Positions 18,357 to 27,197 of a stretch of DNA of 64,000 nucleotides are shown in pieces. Source of the stretch: CAYNHZ01 sp964397445 (GTDB lineage Bacteria; Bacteroidota; Bacteroidia; Bacteroidales; UBA932); the NCBI GenBank assembly GCA_964397445.1, contig CAYNHZ010000002.1:557342-621341 (forward strand). The letters run 5' to 3'. Position 1 is the first letter of the stretch. Each line of letters begins with the position of its first letter. Made by a program: the position numbers and the translations under genes. The notes under the pieces are model-generated. The model was not told the origin of the DNA, did not search any database, and was given only the letters and a program-made list of their open reading frames with translations.

Positions 18357-18375
18357 CATAGACAATAATTGAAAA

Positions 18376-19314
18376 ATGGGAAAGAAATTTATACTTTTAT
18401 TACTGCTAACTACACCTCTCTTTTCGTCAATATATGCACAAAAGCGATTCTCCAGAAGTGAATATATAGATAAGTACAAAGAGATCGCCATATCTAATAT
18501 GAAATCACACGGTATCCCTGCAAGTATTACACTCGCTCAAGGGTGCTTAGAGTCTGGTGATGGAAATTCTTCTCTCGCGATAAAAGCCAATAATCACTTC
18601 GGGATCAAATGTCATAAAGATTGGAAAGGTGAATCCATCCGTCAAGATGATGATGAGAGCAATGAATGTTTCAGAAAGTATAAAAAGGCAGAGGAGTCTT
18701 TTGAAGATCACGCCGATTTTATCAGATACAGAGATAGATACGCTTTTCTTTTCGACCTCGATCCAACCGATTATAAGGGTTGGTGCTATGGGCTGAAGAA
18801 GGCAGGATACGCCACTCACCCTAAATATGCACAGATGTTAATAAATATTATTGAGGAGTTTGATCTAACCCGTTTCGATAAAGAGCTCATCCCTTCAAGT
18901 CCAAGTGTTCTTGAGGAGCTAAAGGTGCTGAATCCTGCGAAAAGTTCACCTCTTTACAAGTATTCTCAAGGGAGAACAATCTACCTAAAAAATAACACTG
19001 CCTATATTATTGCAAGTGAAAATGACACCTATGGTAGTATCGCTATAGAATACAATCTGTTTACAAAGGAGATTTTACGGTTTAATGATTTAGACAAAGA
19101 TCAATCTATAAATCCTGGGACTATTGTCTATATCGAGAAGAAAAAGAATAAAGGGGAAAGACATCTAACTATCCATATTGCCGAGAAAGGAGATACCTAC
19201 TACGATATCTCTCAAAGATATGGAGTAAAACTCTCTAAAATATTGAAATACAATGGAGTAAAAGACAAGAGTACTCCATCTGAAGGAGATAAAGTATATC
19301 TAAGAAAAAAATAA
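18376..19314 (+). CDS. Exported glucosaminidase (GH73-like) with two LysM modules
   Basis: A 312-residue secreted protein: signal peptide (MGKKFILLLLLTTPLFSSIYA), a mannosyl-glycoprotein endo-beta-N-acetylglucosaminidase domain at residues 35-165 (GIPASITLAQGCLESGDGNS carries the catalytic glutamate, and NNHFGIKCHKDWKG follows), then two LysM-like repeats at about 205-255 and 262-310 (IAEKGDTYYDISQRYGVKLS). It cleaves peptidoglycan glycan strands and binds the wall through LysM. It is encoded 7 bp upstream of mltG, a second glycan-strand enzyme, so the two probably act in cell-wall remodelling. Confidence 0.93.
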   Translation: MGKKFILLLLLTTPLFSSIYAQKRFSRSEYIDKYKEIAISNMKSHGIPASITLAQGCLESGDGNSSLAIKANNHFGIKCHKDWKGESIRQDDDESNECFRKYKKAEESFEDHADFIRYRDRYAFLFDLDPTDYKGWCYGLKKAGYATHPKYAQMLINIIEEFDLTRFDKELIPSSPSVLEELKVLNPAKSSPLYKYSQGRTIYLKNNTAYIIASENDTYGSIAIEYNLFTKEILRFNDLDKDQSINPGTIVYIEKKKNKGERHLTIHIAEKGDTYYDISQRYGVKLSKILKYNGVKDKSTPSEGDKVYLRKK

Positions 19315-19321
19315 GTAATAA

Positions 19322-20374
19322 ATGATGAGTAGATATAAGTACAAATACTATATAGTCGGCATATTTATAGTTATACTTGCTATTGCCGGTATCTTTTTTG
19401 GAAATTACTATATAACTTTCAAAAAAGAGAATGTCAAACAAGATACCACTATCTTGATATATAAAAATTACGACTATAACCGTTTTATAGATACTTTGCG
19501 TGCTTCAGGAGCAATTGATAATTGGAAAAGTTTTATGAGAGCTGCAAAGAAAAGGGAGTTTGCAAACCATTTTGAACCTGGAAGGTATGTTATCAAAAAG
19601 GGGATGTCCAATCAAATTATCATCAGAACAATATCCAACAATATACAAACTCCACTCAAATTCACCCTCAGAGGGTATGTAAAGACTATTGATAAACTCT
19701 CCGCTCTGTTTGCCAGAAGTTTTGAGGCCGATTCATCTCAATTTGCCCAAGCTCTAAACGATCCTGAACTCAGGGATAGTTTGGGATTTAAAAAAGAGAG
19801 TTATATCGGAATGTTTATCCCAAACAGTTATGAGTTTTATTGGACCTCCTCCCCTAAGGCCATTATCAAAAGGTTTAAAAAAGAGTATGATAGATTTTGG
19901 AATAGCGACAGAGAGGCAAAAGCGGCTAAAATCAATTTCACTAAGGAAGAGGTGATAACACTCGCCTCAATAATTACAGAAGAGACAAATAATGTATCAG
20001 AGATGCCCAAAATAGCCGGTGTATATATCAATAGGATACATAAAAGAATGCCTTTACAAGCCTGTCCTACAGTTATTTATGCTCATCTTAACAAAGAGCC
20101 CGATATAAAAAGGTTACTTCTTCGCCATCTGACAATAGAGTCACCCTACAACACCTATAAAAAACTTGGATTGCCCCCGGGGCCGATCACCATCCCCCCA
20201 ATCTCCGCTATTGATGCAGTTCTCAATTATGAACATAGCAACTATCTATATTTCTGCGCTAAGCCAGAATTTGACGGCACCCATAATTTTGCTTCGACAT
20301 ACTCTGAGCATAAAAAGAATTCGATAGCATATAATAAAGCTTTTGCTGCCCTTGAGAGTAAGAAAAATCAATAA
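19322..20374 (+). CDS. mltG: Endolytic murein transglycosylase MltG
   Basis: A 350-residue inner-membrane protein with one N-terminal transmembrane helix (residues 8-28) and a periplasmic YceG domain. The catalytic region is present as TLASIITEETNNVSEMPKIA with its glutamate, followed by YINRIHKRMPLQACPTVIY, LTIESPYNTYKKLGLPPGPI and YFCAKPEFDGTHNFA. It cuts nascent glycan strands and sets their length. It ends 1 bp from the convergent S41 peptidase gene. Confidence 0.95.
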   Translation: MMSRYKYKYYIVGIFIVILAIAGIFFGNYYITFKKENVKQDTTILIYKNYDYNRFIDTLRASGAIDNWKSFMRAAKKREFANHFEPGRYVIKKGMSNQIIIRTISNNIQTPLKFTLRGYVKTIDKLSALFARSFEADSSQFAQALNDPELRDSLGFKKESYIGMFIPNSYEFYWTSSPKAIIKRFKKEYDRFWNSDREAKAAKINFTKEEVITLASIITEETNNVSEMPKIAGVYINRIHKRMPLQACPTVIYAHLNKEPDIKRLLLRHLTIESPYNTYKKLGLPPGPITIPPISAIDAVLNYEHSNYLYFCAKPEFDGTHNFASTYSEHKKNSIAYNKAFAALESKKNQ

Positions 20375-20375
20375 A

Positions 20376-21947
20376 TTACTTCTCCCAATTATCTATCACC
20401 TCAATAGCTTTCACTATTTCGTGACTGTTTGAATTTACAATTCTATAGAAAGAATCTCTTGAATATATAGAGCTTGCAGCCAATGCCCTCATATATAAGA
20501 TAATCTCTTTTTTAGATGTTTGAATCTGGTCATTGTCCGGTTGGATCCCTTTATCCTTTGCAAAATCAATTAAGCCATTAAAGAAAGAGTCTGTCACCAC
20601 AAATTTTTTCTCAAAGTCTTCAAATGTAGGATACTTTTTTATCCATTGTCCCCTGTTTATATCACCTTGTTTGTTCATATACTCTATTACTACCCCTTTT
20701 CTAATGAGGTTGGAGTAATACACAGAATAACCGGTAGTATCTTGAGGGATAAAATAGTCTGGCATAATACCTCCGCCACCAAAAACAATCCTCTCTTTCT
20801 TTAAAGTTTTATATTTCAATGAGTCGGGAAAATTTATACTGTCTTTACTAAAAGTCTCGCCATTTGCATACCTTTTATAGAAATTCTGATAATACTTTTC
20901 AATATTACCATTCTCATATGGAGACTGTATTACCCTTCCTGAAGGGGTGTGGTAGCGGGCAATAGTTAATCTCAATTGTGAACCGTCAGTAAGGGGTAAC
21001 GCTTGTTGTACCAAACCTTTACCAAAGGACCTCCTCCCAATGATAACTCCCCTATCCTGATCCTGAATAGCACCTGCCAATATTTCACTTGCCGAAGCCG
21101 AATTTTCATCTATCAAGACAACAATAGGACGAGATTTAAAAATTCCATTTCCATCTCCACGCTCCTGAATCTTAGGTACTTTCCTCCCCTCAGTATAGAC
21201 AATCAATTCCCCCTTAGAGAGAAATTCATTCGCAATATCTATCGCAGAGACAAGATAGCCCCCAGAGTTACCACGAAGATCAAGAATAAGGGCTTTCACC
21301 TCATCCCCTTTCTCGTTGATCGCTTTTACAATCTCTTCGTGAGAAGAGGCGGCAAAACGACTCAACTTTATATAAAAATACCCTTTTTTAACAAAATAGG
21401 AGGCATCCACACTAAACAATGGGATCTTATCCCGAACAATCGTGAAATGAAGTGGGGTTGACTCCCCTTTTCTGAGAACAACAAGGTTAACTTTAGTTCC
21501 TTTTTTCCCTCTCAAACACTTAAATACCATATCATTAGTAATGGACTTACCTACAATAGAGACGCTATCCACAGATATTATTTTATCCCCAGCAAGCAAA
21601 CCTACCCTCTCGGAAGGGCCACCTGCAACAGGTGCCTGAACAGTCAAGGAATCATTTATAATAGCAAATTCTATCCCTATACCTTCAAATTCCCCTTGAA
21701 GAGGTTCATTCATCGCTTTAACATCTTTAGCGGAAATAAAAGAGGAATGGGGATCTAACTCTCTAATAGTAGCAATAATAGCCTTATCGGTTATCTCTGA
21801 AAAATTTACAGTGTCAAGATAATAATTGTGAATATAGTAGAGAGTTTGACTAAATTTTGTGATAGCTGATGAGGGTAACGATATACTTTGCCCTTTTGAT
21901 GTAATCGCAATAAAAAAAAATGTTATCGCAATAAAAAACCTTTTCAT
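20376..21947 (-). CDS. S41 family C-terminal processing peptidase (CtpA-like)
   Basis: A 523-residue periplasmic serine protease with signal peptide (MKRFFIAITFFFIAITSKGQ), an N-terminal helical region, a PDZ domain at about residues 80-160 (GEFEGIGIEFAI, VGLLAGDKIISVD) and the S41 catalytic domain (LILDLRGNSGGYL, DENSASASEILAGAI with the serine, GRRSFGKGLVQ with the lysine). It degrades or trims exported proteins. The ATG at 21947 is chosen; the longer open frame to 22013 overlaps rnz. It is third in the rpsA-rnz-peptidase gene string. Confidence 0.92.
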   Translation of the reverse strand: MKRFFIAITFFFIAITSKGQSISLPSSAITKFSQTLYYIHNYYLDTVNFSEITDKAIIATIRELDPHSSFISAKDVKAMNEPLQGEFEGIGIEFAIINDSLTVQAPVAGGPSERVGLLAGDKIISVDSVSIVGKSITNDMVFKCLRGKKGTKVNLVVLRKGESTPLHFTIVRDKIPLFSVDASYFVKKGYFYIKLSRFAASSHEEIVKAINEKGDEVKALILDLRGNSGGYLVSAIDIANEFLSKGELIVYTEGRKVPKIQERGDGNGIFKSRPIVVLIDENSASASEILAGAIQDQDRGVIIGRRSFGKGLVQQALPLTDGSQLRLTIARYHTPSGRVIQSPYENGNIEKYYQNFYKRYANGETFSKDSINFPDSLKYKTLKKERIVFGGGGIMPDYFIPQDTTGYSVYYSNLIRKGVVIEYMNKQGDINRGQWIKKYPTFEDFEKKFVVTDSFFNGLIDFAKDKGIQPDNDQIQTSKKEIILYMRALAASSIYSRDSFYRIVNSNSHEIVKAIEVIDNWEK

Positions 21948-21972
21948 ATTTAAATTTTTACACTTTGTTATA

Positions 21973-22893
21973 TCATTCAAAAGGGATAACAAATTCCCTA
22001 CCACATTGAGCAAGTTCTGTATTTTTAAAAATATTAGTCGCTTGTTCCAGGTGTTCTCGAAGATCGGGATAGCGAGAAGAGAAATGCCCTATTACTAACC
22101 TCTTGACTTCACCTTTCTTGGCAGTTTTAGCCGCCTGTGATGAAGTAGAATGCATTGTTATTTCTGCCATATTTTCCATATTATCTGCAAAAGTGGCTTC
22201 GTGATACAATAGATCTACCCCTCTAATCATATCTGGAAGGGTTTCGAAAGGGGTTGTATCTGCACAATATGCAAAAGAGCGTCCATTATATGGTTTATAA
22301 CAAAGTTCCTCCGACTTTAGCACCTCTCCGTTTTCCCTCACAATATTTTCCCCTGATTTAAGTAAACATATCTCCCTCCTACTTAACATTTTACTCTCAA
22401 TTAAATCTTTATGTACATTGAGCGGTGGCTCTTTCTCTTTAAAAATAAATCCAAAAGTAGATATTTTGTGCCGAAGAGGGAAAGCTGAAACATTTAGGGT
22501 GCGAGTTGAAAAAATCCCCCTCATATTTGAGAAATTAAGGGGGATATGTTCGATATCGTACTTTATATCTGTTCCGAAATTACTAAGAAAGAATTTAAGA
22601 ATTTCTCCAAACTCTTCCGGGGCAAATATCTTTATAGTGGCAGTTCTCCCCATCATTGCCATAGTTGATAATAGACCGAATATACCAAAGATATGGTCTC
22701 CGTGAAGATGGGAGACAAAGATCGCTTCAATTTTCAGAATAGAGATAGAGTGTTTTTTCATCAACATCTGACACCCCTCACCACAATCTATTAGGAACAA
22801 GCGCCCACGTATCTTTAATACATGAGCGCTTGGGTATCTATTTGATGTTGGAGAGGCTGAACCAATCCCCAATGTTGTAAAAACAAACTCCAT
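21973..22893 (-). CDS. rnz: Ribonuclease Z
   Basis: A 306-residue metallo-beta-lactamase-fold endonuclease that removes 3' trailers from tRNA precursors. Metal ligands are visible as SHLHGDHIFGIFG, HEATFADNM and GHFSSRY. LGIGSASPTSNRYPSAHVL at the N-terminus is typical of the short bacterial form. The open frame starts at a TTG at 22896, but the ATG at 22893 is the more likely start. Only 6 bp separate it from the upstream rpsA stop. Confidence 0.95.
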   Translation of the reverse strand: MEFVFTTLGIGSASPTSNRYPSAHVLKIRGRLFLIDCGEGCQMLMKKHSISILKIEAIFVSHLHGDHIFGIFGLLSTMAMMGRTATIKIFAPEEFGEILKFFLSNFGTDIKYDIEHIPLNFSNMRGIFSTRTLNVSAFPLRHKISTFGFIFKEKEPPLNVHKDLIESKMLSRREICLLKSGENIVRENGEVLKSEELCYKPYNGRSFAYCADTTPFETLPDMIRGVDLLYHEATFADNMENMAEITMHSTSSQAAKTAKKGEVKRLVIGHFSSRYPDLREHLEQATNIFKNTELAQCGREFVIPFE

Positions 22894-22899
22894 CAAAAA

Positions 22900-24840
22900 T
22901 TATTTTGAATCGTTCTCCATTTTGCTTTTTAGATCAGCAAGCTCGGAAATATCTCCTAAGGTTGTCCTTTCAAGATTTGCTTTGAGTTTCTTAACCGCTT
23001 TTTGAGTTTGATCAGCTTCAGAGTTTTTCTCTTTTACTTCACTCTCTTTCTTAGGTTCTTCCCAAGTTCTTGTATGAGAAAGGACGATTTTTTTGCTTGA
23101 CTTATTAAATTCAATAACCTTGAAATTTAATTTTTCATCAATATTTGCTGTTGTACCATCTTCTTTAACAAGATTTTTGATAGAAACATAACCTTCAATT
23201 CCGTAAGGAAGGGCGATAGTTGCACCTTTATCAATGAAATTAATAATTGTCCCTTCGTGAACAGAACCAAGTGTGAATACAGTTTCAAACACATCCCAAG
23301 GATTCTCTTCCAATTGTTTATGTCCTAAACTCAAGCGACGATTCTCTTGATCCACTTCCAAAACGATCACCTCAAGGGTATCACCGATAGAGGTAAATTC
23401 TGATGGATGTTTGATCTTTTTAGTCCAAGATAGGTCACTGATGTGAACTAATCCATCTACACCCTCTTCAAGCTCAACAAATACACCGAAGTTGGTAAAA
23501 TTGCGAACAGTAGCGGTATGTTTAGAGTTGATAGGATATTTTTCACTGATGGTTGCCCAAGGATCTTGTTTGAGTTGTTTGATACCAAGAGACATTTTCC
23601 TCTCATCCCTATCAAGTGTAAGTATTTGAGCTTCAACTTCATCACCAACTTTAAGGAAATCTTGCGCACTGCGAAGGTGAAGTGACCAAGACATCTCTGA
23701 AACGTGGATCAGACCTTCAACGCCCGGTTGGATCTCGATAAATGCACCATAGTCAGCAATAACAACTACGCGACCTGTAACTTTATCACCAACTTTAAGG
23801 TCAGCATTAAGTGCATCCCAAGGATGAGATTGAAGTTGTTTCAAGCCCAATGCAATTCGTTTTTTAGTATCATCAAAATCAAGGATAACAACGCTAATTT
23901 TCTGATCAAGTGTAACGACCTCTTCAGGATGATTAATTCTTCCCCAAGATAGGTCAGTTATGTGGATCAAACCGTCAACACCACCTAAGTCAACAAACAC
24001 ACCATAAGAGGTGATATTCTTAACTGTACCCTCAAGAATTTGACCTTTTTCAAGTTTACCGATGATGTCAGCTTTTTGAGCCTCGATTTCAGCTTCGATA
24101 AGTGCTTTATGGGATACAACCACATTGCGGAATTCGTGATTGATTTTAACAATCTTGAAATCCATTGTTTTATTTACATATACATCGTAGTCACGGATAG
24201 GTTTAACATCGATTTGAGAACCAGGCAAGAATGCCTCAATTCCAAATACGTCAACTATCATACCGCCCTTAGTGCGGCATTTAACGTAACCTTTAACCAA
24301 TTCGTCTTTTTCGAATGCCTCATTAACCAAATCCCAAGAGCGGAGAGAATGAGCTTTTCTATGTGAAAGTAATAGTTGACCTTTTTTGTCTTCTGCTGTT
24401 TCAACATAAACCTCAACTTTATCCCCAACTTTAATATCGGGATTGTAACGAAACTCGGAAATATTAATAACACCTTCGCTCTTGTAACCAATATTTACAA
24501 GAACTTCTCTTTTGTTGACAGCCATAACAACTCCTTCAACAACTTCGTTTTCAACTACTTTTGAAAGTGTTTGATTATAACTCTCTTCAATTACCGATTT
24601 ATCAGTGTCATAAAGTGCATCTTTTTCAAAGCTGTCCCAATCGAATTTATCGACCGATACAGATGCATTGCTTTTACGTTTTTTAGAAGCATCTACGATT
24701 GCAGGAGCCTCTTCTACGAAAGCCTCTAAGCTTTCTTCCTCTTTTTTTACTTTTGGGATGTCAACGATTTCATCAACTTCCACGATTTCTTTTTCTTTTG
24801 TCATTGTGTGTAATTCATTAAACAACAAGTGGTTAGACAT
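22900..24840 (-). CDS. rpsA: 30S ribosomal protein S1
   Basis: A 646-residue protein with an acidic N-terminal leader of about 65 residues followed by six S1/OB RNA-binding repeats, recognisable by repeated GVFVDLGGVDGLIHITDLSW-like motifs (for example IDVKPIRDYD, GAFIEIQPGVEGLIHVSEMS, GVFVELEEGVDGLVHISDLS). S1 recruits mRNA to the ribosome. The first 12 codons up to a second ATG at 24804 look atypical, so 24804 may be the true start. A TAATTTTG box at 24869-24876 (minus) is the likely promoter and precedes both starts. Confidence 0.95.
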   Translation of the reverse strand: MSNHLLFNELHTMTKEKEIVEVDEIVDIPKVKKEEESLEAFVEEAPAIVDASKKRKSNASVSVDKFDWDSFEKDALYDTDKSVIEESYNQTLSKVVENEVVEGVVMAVNKREVLVNIGYKSEGVINISEFRYNPDIKVGDKVEVYVETAEDKKGQLLLSHRKAHSLRSWDLVNEAFEKDELVKGYVKCRTKGGMIVDVFGIEAFLPGSQIDVKPIRDYDVYVNKTMDFKIVKINHEFRNVVVSHKALIEAEIEAQKADIIGKLEKGQILEGTVKNITSYGVFVDLGGVDGLIHITDLSWGRINHPEEVVTLDQKISVVILDFDDTKKRIALGLKQLQSHPWDALNADLKVGDKVTGRVVVIADYGAFIEIQPGVEGLIHVSEMSWSLHLRSAQDFLKVGDEVEAQILTLDRDERKMSLGIKQLKQDPWATISEKYPINSKHTATVRNFTNFGVFVELEEGVDGLVHISDLSWTKKIKHPSEFTSIGDTLEVIVLEVDQENRRLSLGHKQLEENPWDVFETVFTLGSVHEGTIINFIDKGATIALPYGIEGYVSIKNLVKEDGTTANIDEKLNFKVIEFNKSSKKIVLSHTRTWEEPKKESEVKEKNSEADQTQKAVKKLKANLERTTLGDISELADLKSKMENDSK

Positions 24841-24868
24841 TATTTATAATTTCCAAACGGAAAGTCCG

Positions 24869-24876
24869 CAAAATTA
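24869..24876 (-). promoter_or_regulatory. -7 promoter box of rpsA
   Basis: TAATTTTG on the minus strand matches TAnnTTTG, 28 nt upstream of the first rpsA ATG and 64 nt upstream of the alternative one. Confidence 0.45.
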
Positions 24877-24921
24877 GGTAGTATTCTACTGATTTCCAAA
24901 TTATTTGAAAGTTTTGACACC

Positions 24922-24957
24922 ATTTTGCTGAAAAATGGTTATGATTTTCAGCAAAAT
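24922..24957. promoter_or_regulatory. 36-bp perfect inverted repeat, candidate operator
   Basis: Two 13-bp arms (ATTTTGCTGAAAA and TTTTCAGCAAAAT) are perfectly complementary around a 10-nt centre. The element ends 4 bp before the -7 box of the POT-like transporter gene and lies 45 bp upstream of the rpsA box. There is no T tract, so it is more likely a protein-binding site or RNA structure than a terminator. Confidence 0.55.
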
Positions 24958-24961
24958 ACTA

Positions 24962-24969
24962 TACCTTTG
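24962..24969 (+). promoter_or_regulatory. -7 promoter box of the POT-like transporter gene
   Basis: TACCTTTG matches TAnnTTTG. It lies 9 nt before the GTG at 24979 and 42 nt before the GTG at 25012, which favours the latter start. Confidence 0.45.
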
Positions 24970-25011
24970 TTGAGATAAGTGGTTTTAAGAATTTGTGAAA
25001 ATGGTCATTTC

Positions 25012-26307
25012 GTGAAAAATCAATTCAATAAAACATTTTGGGTAGCAATAGTGATGGAGTTCTTCGAAAGGGGGGCATACTATGGTATGATGTCAATTCT
25101 ATCTGTATTCTTGATTCTTAATATTGATTCAGGTGGAATGGGCTTTAGTAAAGAACAAGCGGGAGCAATATTGGGAACAATTCCACCCCTACTCTACTTC
25201 CTCCCTATTATAGCCGGAGCGATTGCAGACAGATATGGATATCGTAAGGTACTTTTTTTTGCATTTACCTGTATGACTGTTGGATATGCCCTTACCGGGG
25301 TTGTTTCAGATACCATTCAAGGGGTGCCGTCGAGTTACATAATAATATTTGCCTCTCTTTTAATAATGGCAATTGGGGCAGGATTCTTTAAACCGGTGAT
25401 TTCAGGATCGGTGGCCAAAAGTACAAATAGTCAAAATTCCGGGCTCGGGTTCGGGATTTTTTATTGGTCTATCAATCTCGGAGCATTCCTTTTCCCTTTA
25501 ATATTGATCCCTATTTTAAAAGAGTACTCTTATAGTTATATTTTCTATATGTGTGCTTTTGTGGGAGTTACCCTTATTCTTATTAACTTATTTATATATA
25601 AAGAGCCGGAGAGAGATAAGAGTGAAAATGGGAAACCTATCTCTGTGGTATTTAAGGAGATGTTTCTTGTAATCAAGGATTGGAGATTCCTACTTATGGT
25701 TATCCTCTATTCCATTTTCTGGATTATTTATTTCCAGATGTATGGTACTGTTCTTTGGTATGTTGACGAATATATGGATATGTCCCCTGTAAATAGTGCA
25801 GTTAATTCATTCCTCGGGATTTTTATTGACAATCCTAATTGGCATTTTGATGTAGAACACGTTACTGTAGTTGCCGCAGGAGTTATTATTTTGATGCAAC
25901 TCTTTGTTTCTAAAATTGTTCAGAAAACCCCAGCATTGCCAACAATGATTGCCGGAATAGGGTTCGGAGTGGCAGGAATGACCATATTGGCTTTCTCTCA
26001 ATCTGCTTGGATGTTTATTGTAGGTGTGATGACCTTTACCCTTGGAGAGATGACTGCCCATCCGAAATACAACTCATATATAGGTCTTATTGCCCCAAAA
26101 GATAAAAAGGCGTTGTATATGGGGTACTCATTTTTATATGGAGTCATCGGAAGTAGTGTAGGTGGGTTCTTAGGATCAAACCTATATGTGAAATATATTG
26201 AAGTGATGGGAAACCCCACTATTTTCTTTCTTATTTTCTCGTTTCTTGGTATTTTTAGTATGATTTCTCTTGGACTTTACAATAAATACATTGTAGTAAA
26301 GAGATAA
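25012..26307 (+). CDS. POT/PTR-like MFS transporter
   Basis: A membrane protein of about 431 residues with some 12 hydrophobic segments. The N-terminal EFFERGAYYGMMSILSVFL is the ExxER...YY signature of proton-coupled oligopeptide transporters, and AIADRYGYRKVLF is the MFS loop 2-3 motif. It also shows GAGFFKPVISGSVAKS, a POT-like segment. Substrate is probably di- or tripeptides, though related Bacteroidota members are uncharacterised. No ATG start is available. I prefer the GTG at 25012 over that at 24979, which would sit only 9 nt after the -7 box. A perfect inverted repeat just upstream suggests regulation. Confidence 0.8.
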   Translation: MKNQFNKTFWVAIVMEFFERGAYYGMMSILSVFLILNIDSGGMGFSKEQAGAILGTIPPLLYFLPIIAGAIADRYGYRKVLFFAFTCMTVGYALTGVVSDTIQGVPSSYIIIFASLLIMAIGAGFFKPVISGSVAKSTNSQNSGLGFGIFYWSINLGAFLFPLILIPILKEYSYSYIFYMCAFVGVTLILINLFIYKEPERDKSENGKPISVVFKEMFLVIKDWRFLLMVILYSIFWIIYFQMYGTVLWYVDEYMDMSPVNSAVNSFLGIFIDNPNWHFDVEHVTVVAAGVIILMQLFVSKIVQKTPALPTMIAGIGFGVAGMTILAFSQSAWMFIVGVMTFTLGEMTAHPKYNSYIGLIAPKDKKALYMGYSFLYGVIGSSVGGFLGSNLYVKYIEVMGNPTIFFLIFSFLGIFSMISLGLYNKYIVVKR

Positions 26308-26397
26308 AAGCTGCATTCTAAATCAATATTGAATCCATTTCGGCAAAGTTTTTGCTGTATTATCGCCGTATTTATTCACAATTTTAAAAATAGATAA

Positions 26398-27087
26398 ATG
26401 AGAAGATTTATTAGAACCATTTTCATCCTGCTATCGGTAGCAGCTATTACCCAAGCCTGTGAAAACAACAACCCGGAGAATTATCAATCCAAATTTGCTA
26501 CATTGGTGGTCAATAATCCGAACGAATCTCAAGAGTATCCTTACTATTTTGTTACAGATGATTCGACCAAGGTTCTCCCCGCAAACTATAAACAAATTAA
26601 TTATAATCCTAAGACAAACGATAGGGTTATAGTTTACTATCAACTCCCCACTCTAAAAAGTGATGAGCCGGTTACTGCAGATATAAAGGGAGTTGAAGAT
26701 GTCCTCACAAAGGATATTAAAAAGAGTGATAAGCCAAACGAATTTGGTAGAGACAGAACCGAGCCAATGGCTATATGGTATTCAGGTGGAATATATGGAG
26801 CTACTCGCTCTGTAAATATCAAATTTAAATTTTGGAACAGCAAGGCGTACATCACACATATTGTAAACCTCGTGGAAGACACTAATGTCAAAGATCCTAT
26901 TGAAGATGGCTATTATCGCCTCCAATTCCACCACGATGCAAGGGGTGATTATCGTCAATTCGTCTCTTACGGATATGTTTCATTCCCCCTCACAGAAGCG
27001 TATATAAAAGAAGGAATCAAAGGCCTCAAGATCCGCTTCGATAGTTTCGATAGCTCTAAAGAAGAATATATCAAAATAGATTACTAA
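26398..27087 (+). CDS. NigD-like lipoprotein
   Basis: A 229-residue exported protein with signal peptide and probable lipobox (ITQACENN). The fold is that of NigD-like proteins: an N-terminal OB-like domain (TLVVNNPNESQEYPYYFVTD, NPKTNDRVIVYYQL, DVLTKDI) and a C-terminal beta-sandwich (FQFHH-like YRLQFHHDARGDYR). The family is Bacteroidales-specific and of unknown function; some members accompany bacteriocin or stress loci. It appears to be transcribed alone and ends at a bidirectional terminator. Confidence 0.75.
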   Translation: MRRFIRTIFILLSVAAITQACENNNPENYQSKFATLVVNNPNESQEYPYYFVTDDSTKVLPANYKQINYNPKTNDRVIVYYQLPTLKSDEPVTADIKGVEDVLTKDIKKSDKPNEFGRDRTEPMAIWYSGGIYGATRSVNIKFKFWNSKAYITHIVNLVEDTNVKDPIEDGYYRLQFHHDARGDYRQFVSYGYVSFPLTEAYIKEGIKGLKIRFDSFDSSKEEYIKIDY

Positions 27088-27145
27088 GGTTTGAGCAGTC
27101 GTCCTATACAAGTCACCTAAAAAATAGGTGAGTGATAGAAAATAA

Positions 27146-27180
27146 GGGTAGCTAAATACTGATTTTTAGCTACCCTCATC
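27146..27180. terminator. Bidirectional intrinsic terminator
   Basis: GGGTAGCTAAA and TTTAGCTACCC form an 11-bp perfect stem with an 8-nt loop between the convergent NigD-like and tryptophanase-like genes. T-rich sequence follows on the plus strand (27181-27185) and TTATTTTC on the minus strand. Confidence 0.85.
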
Positions 27181-27197
27181 TTTTTATTGATTATTGA

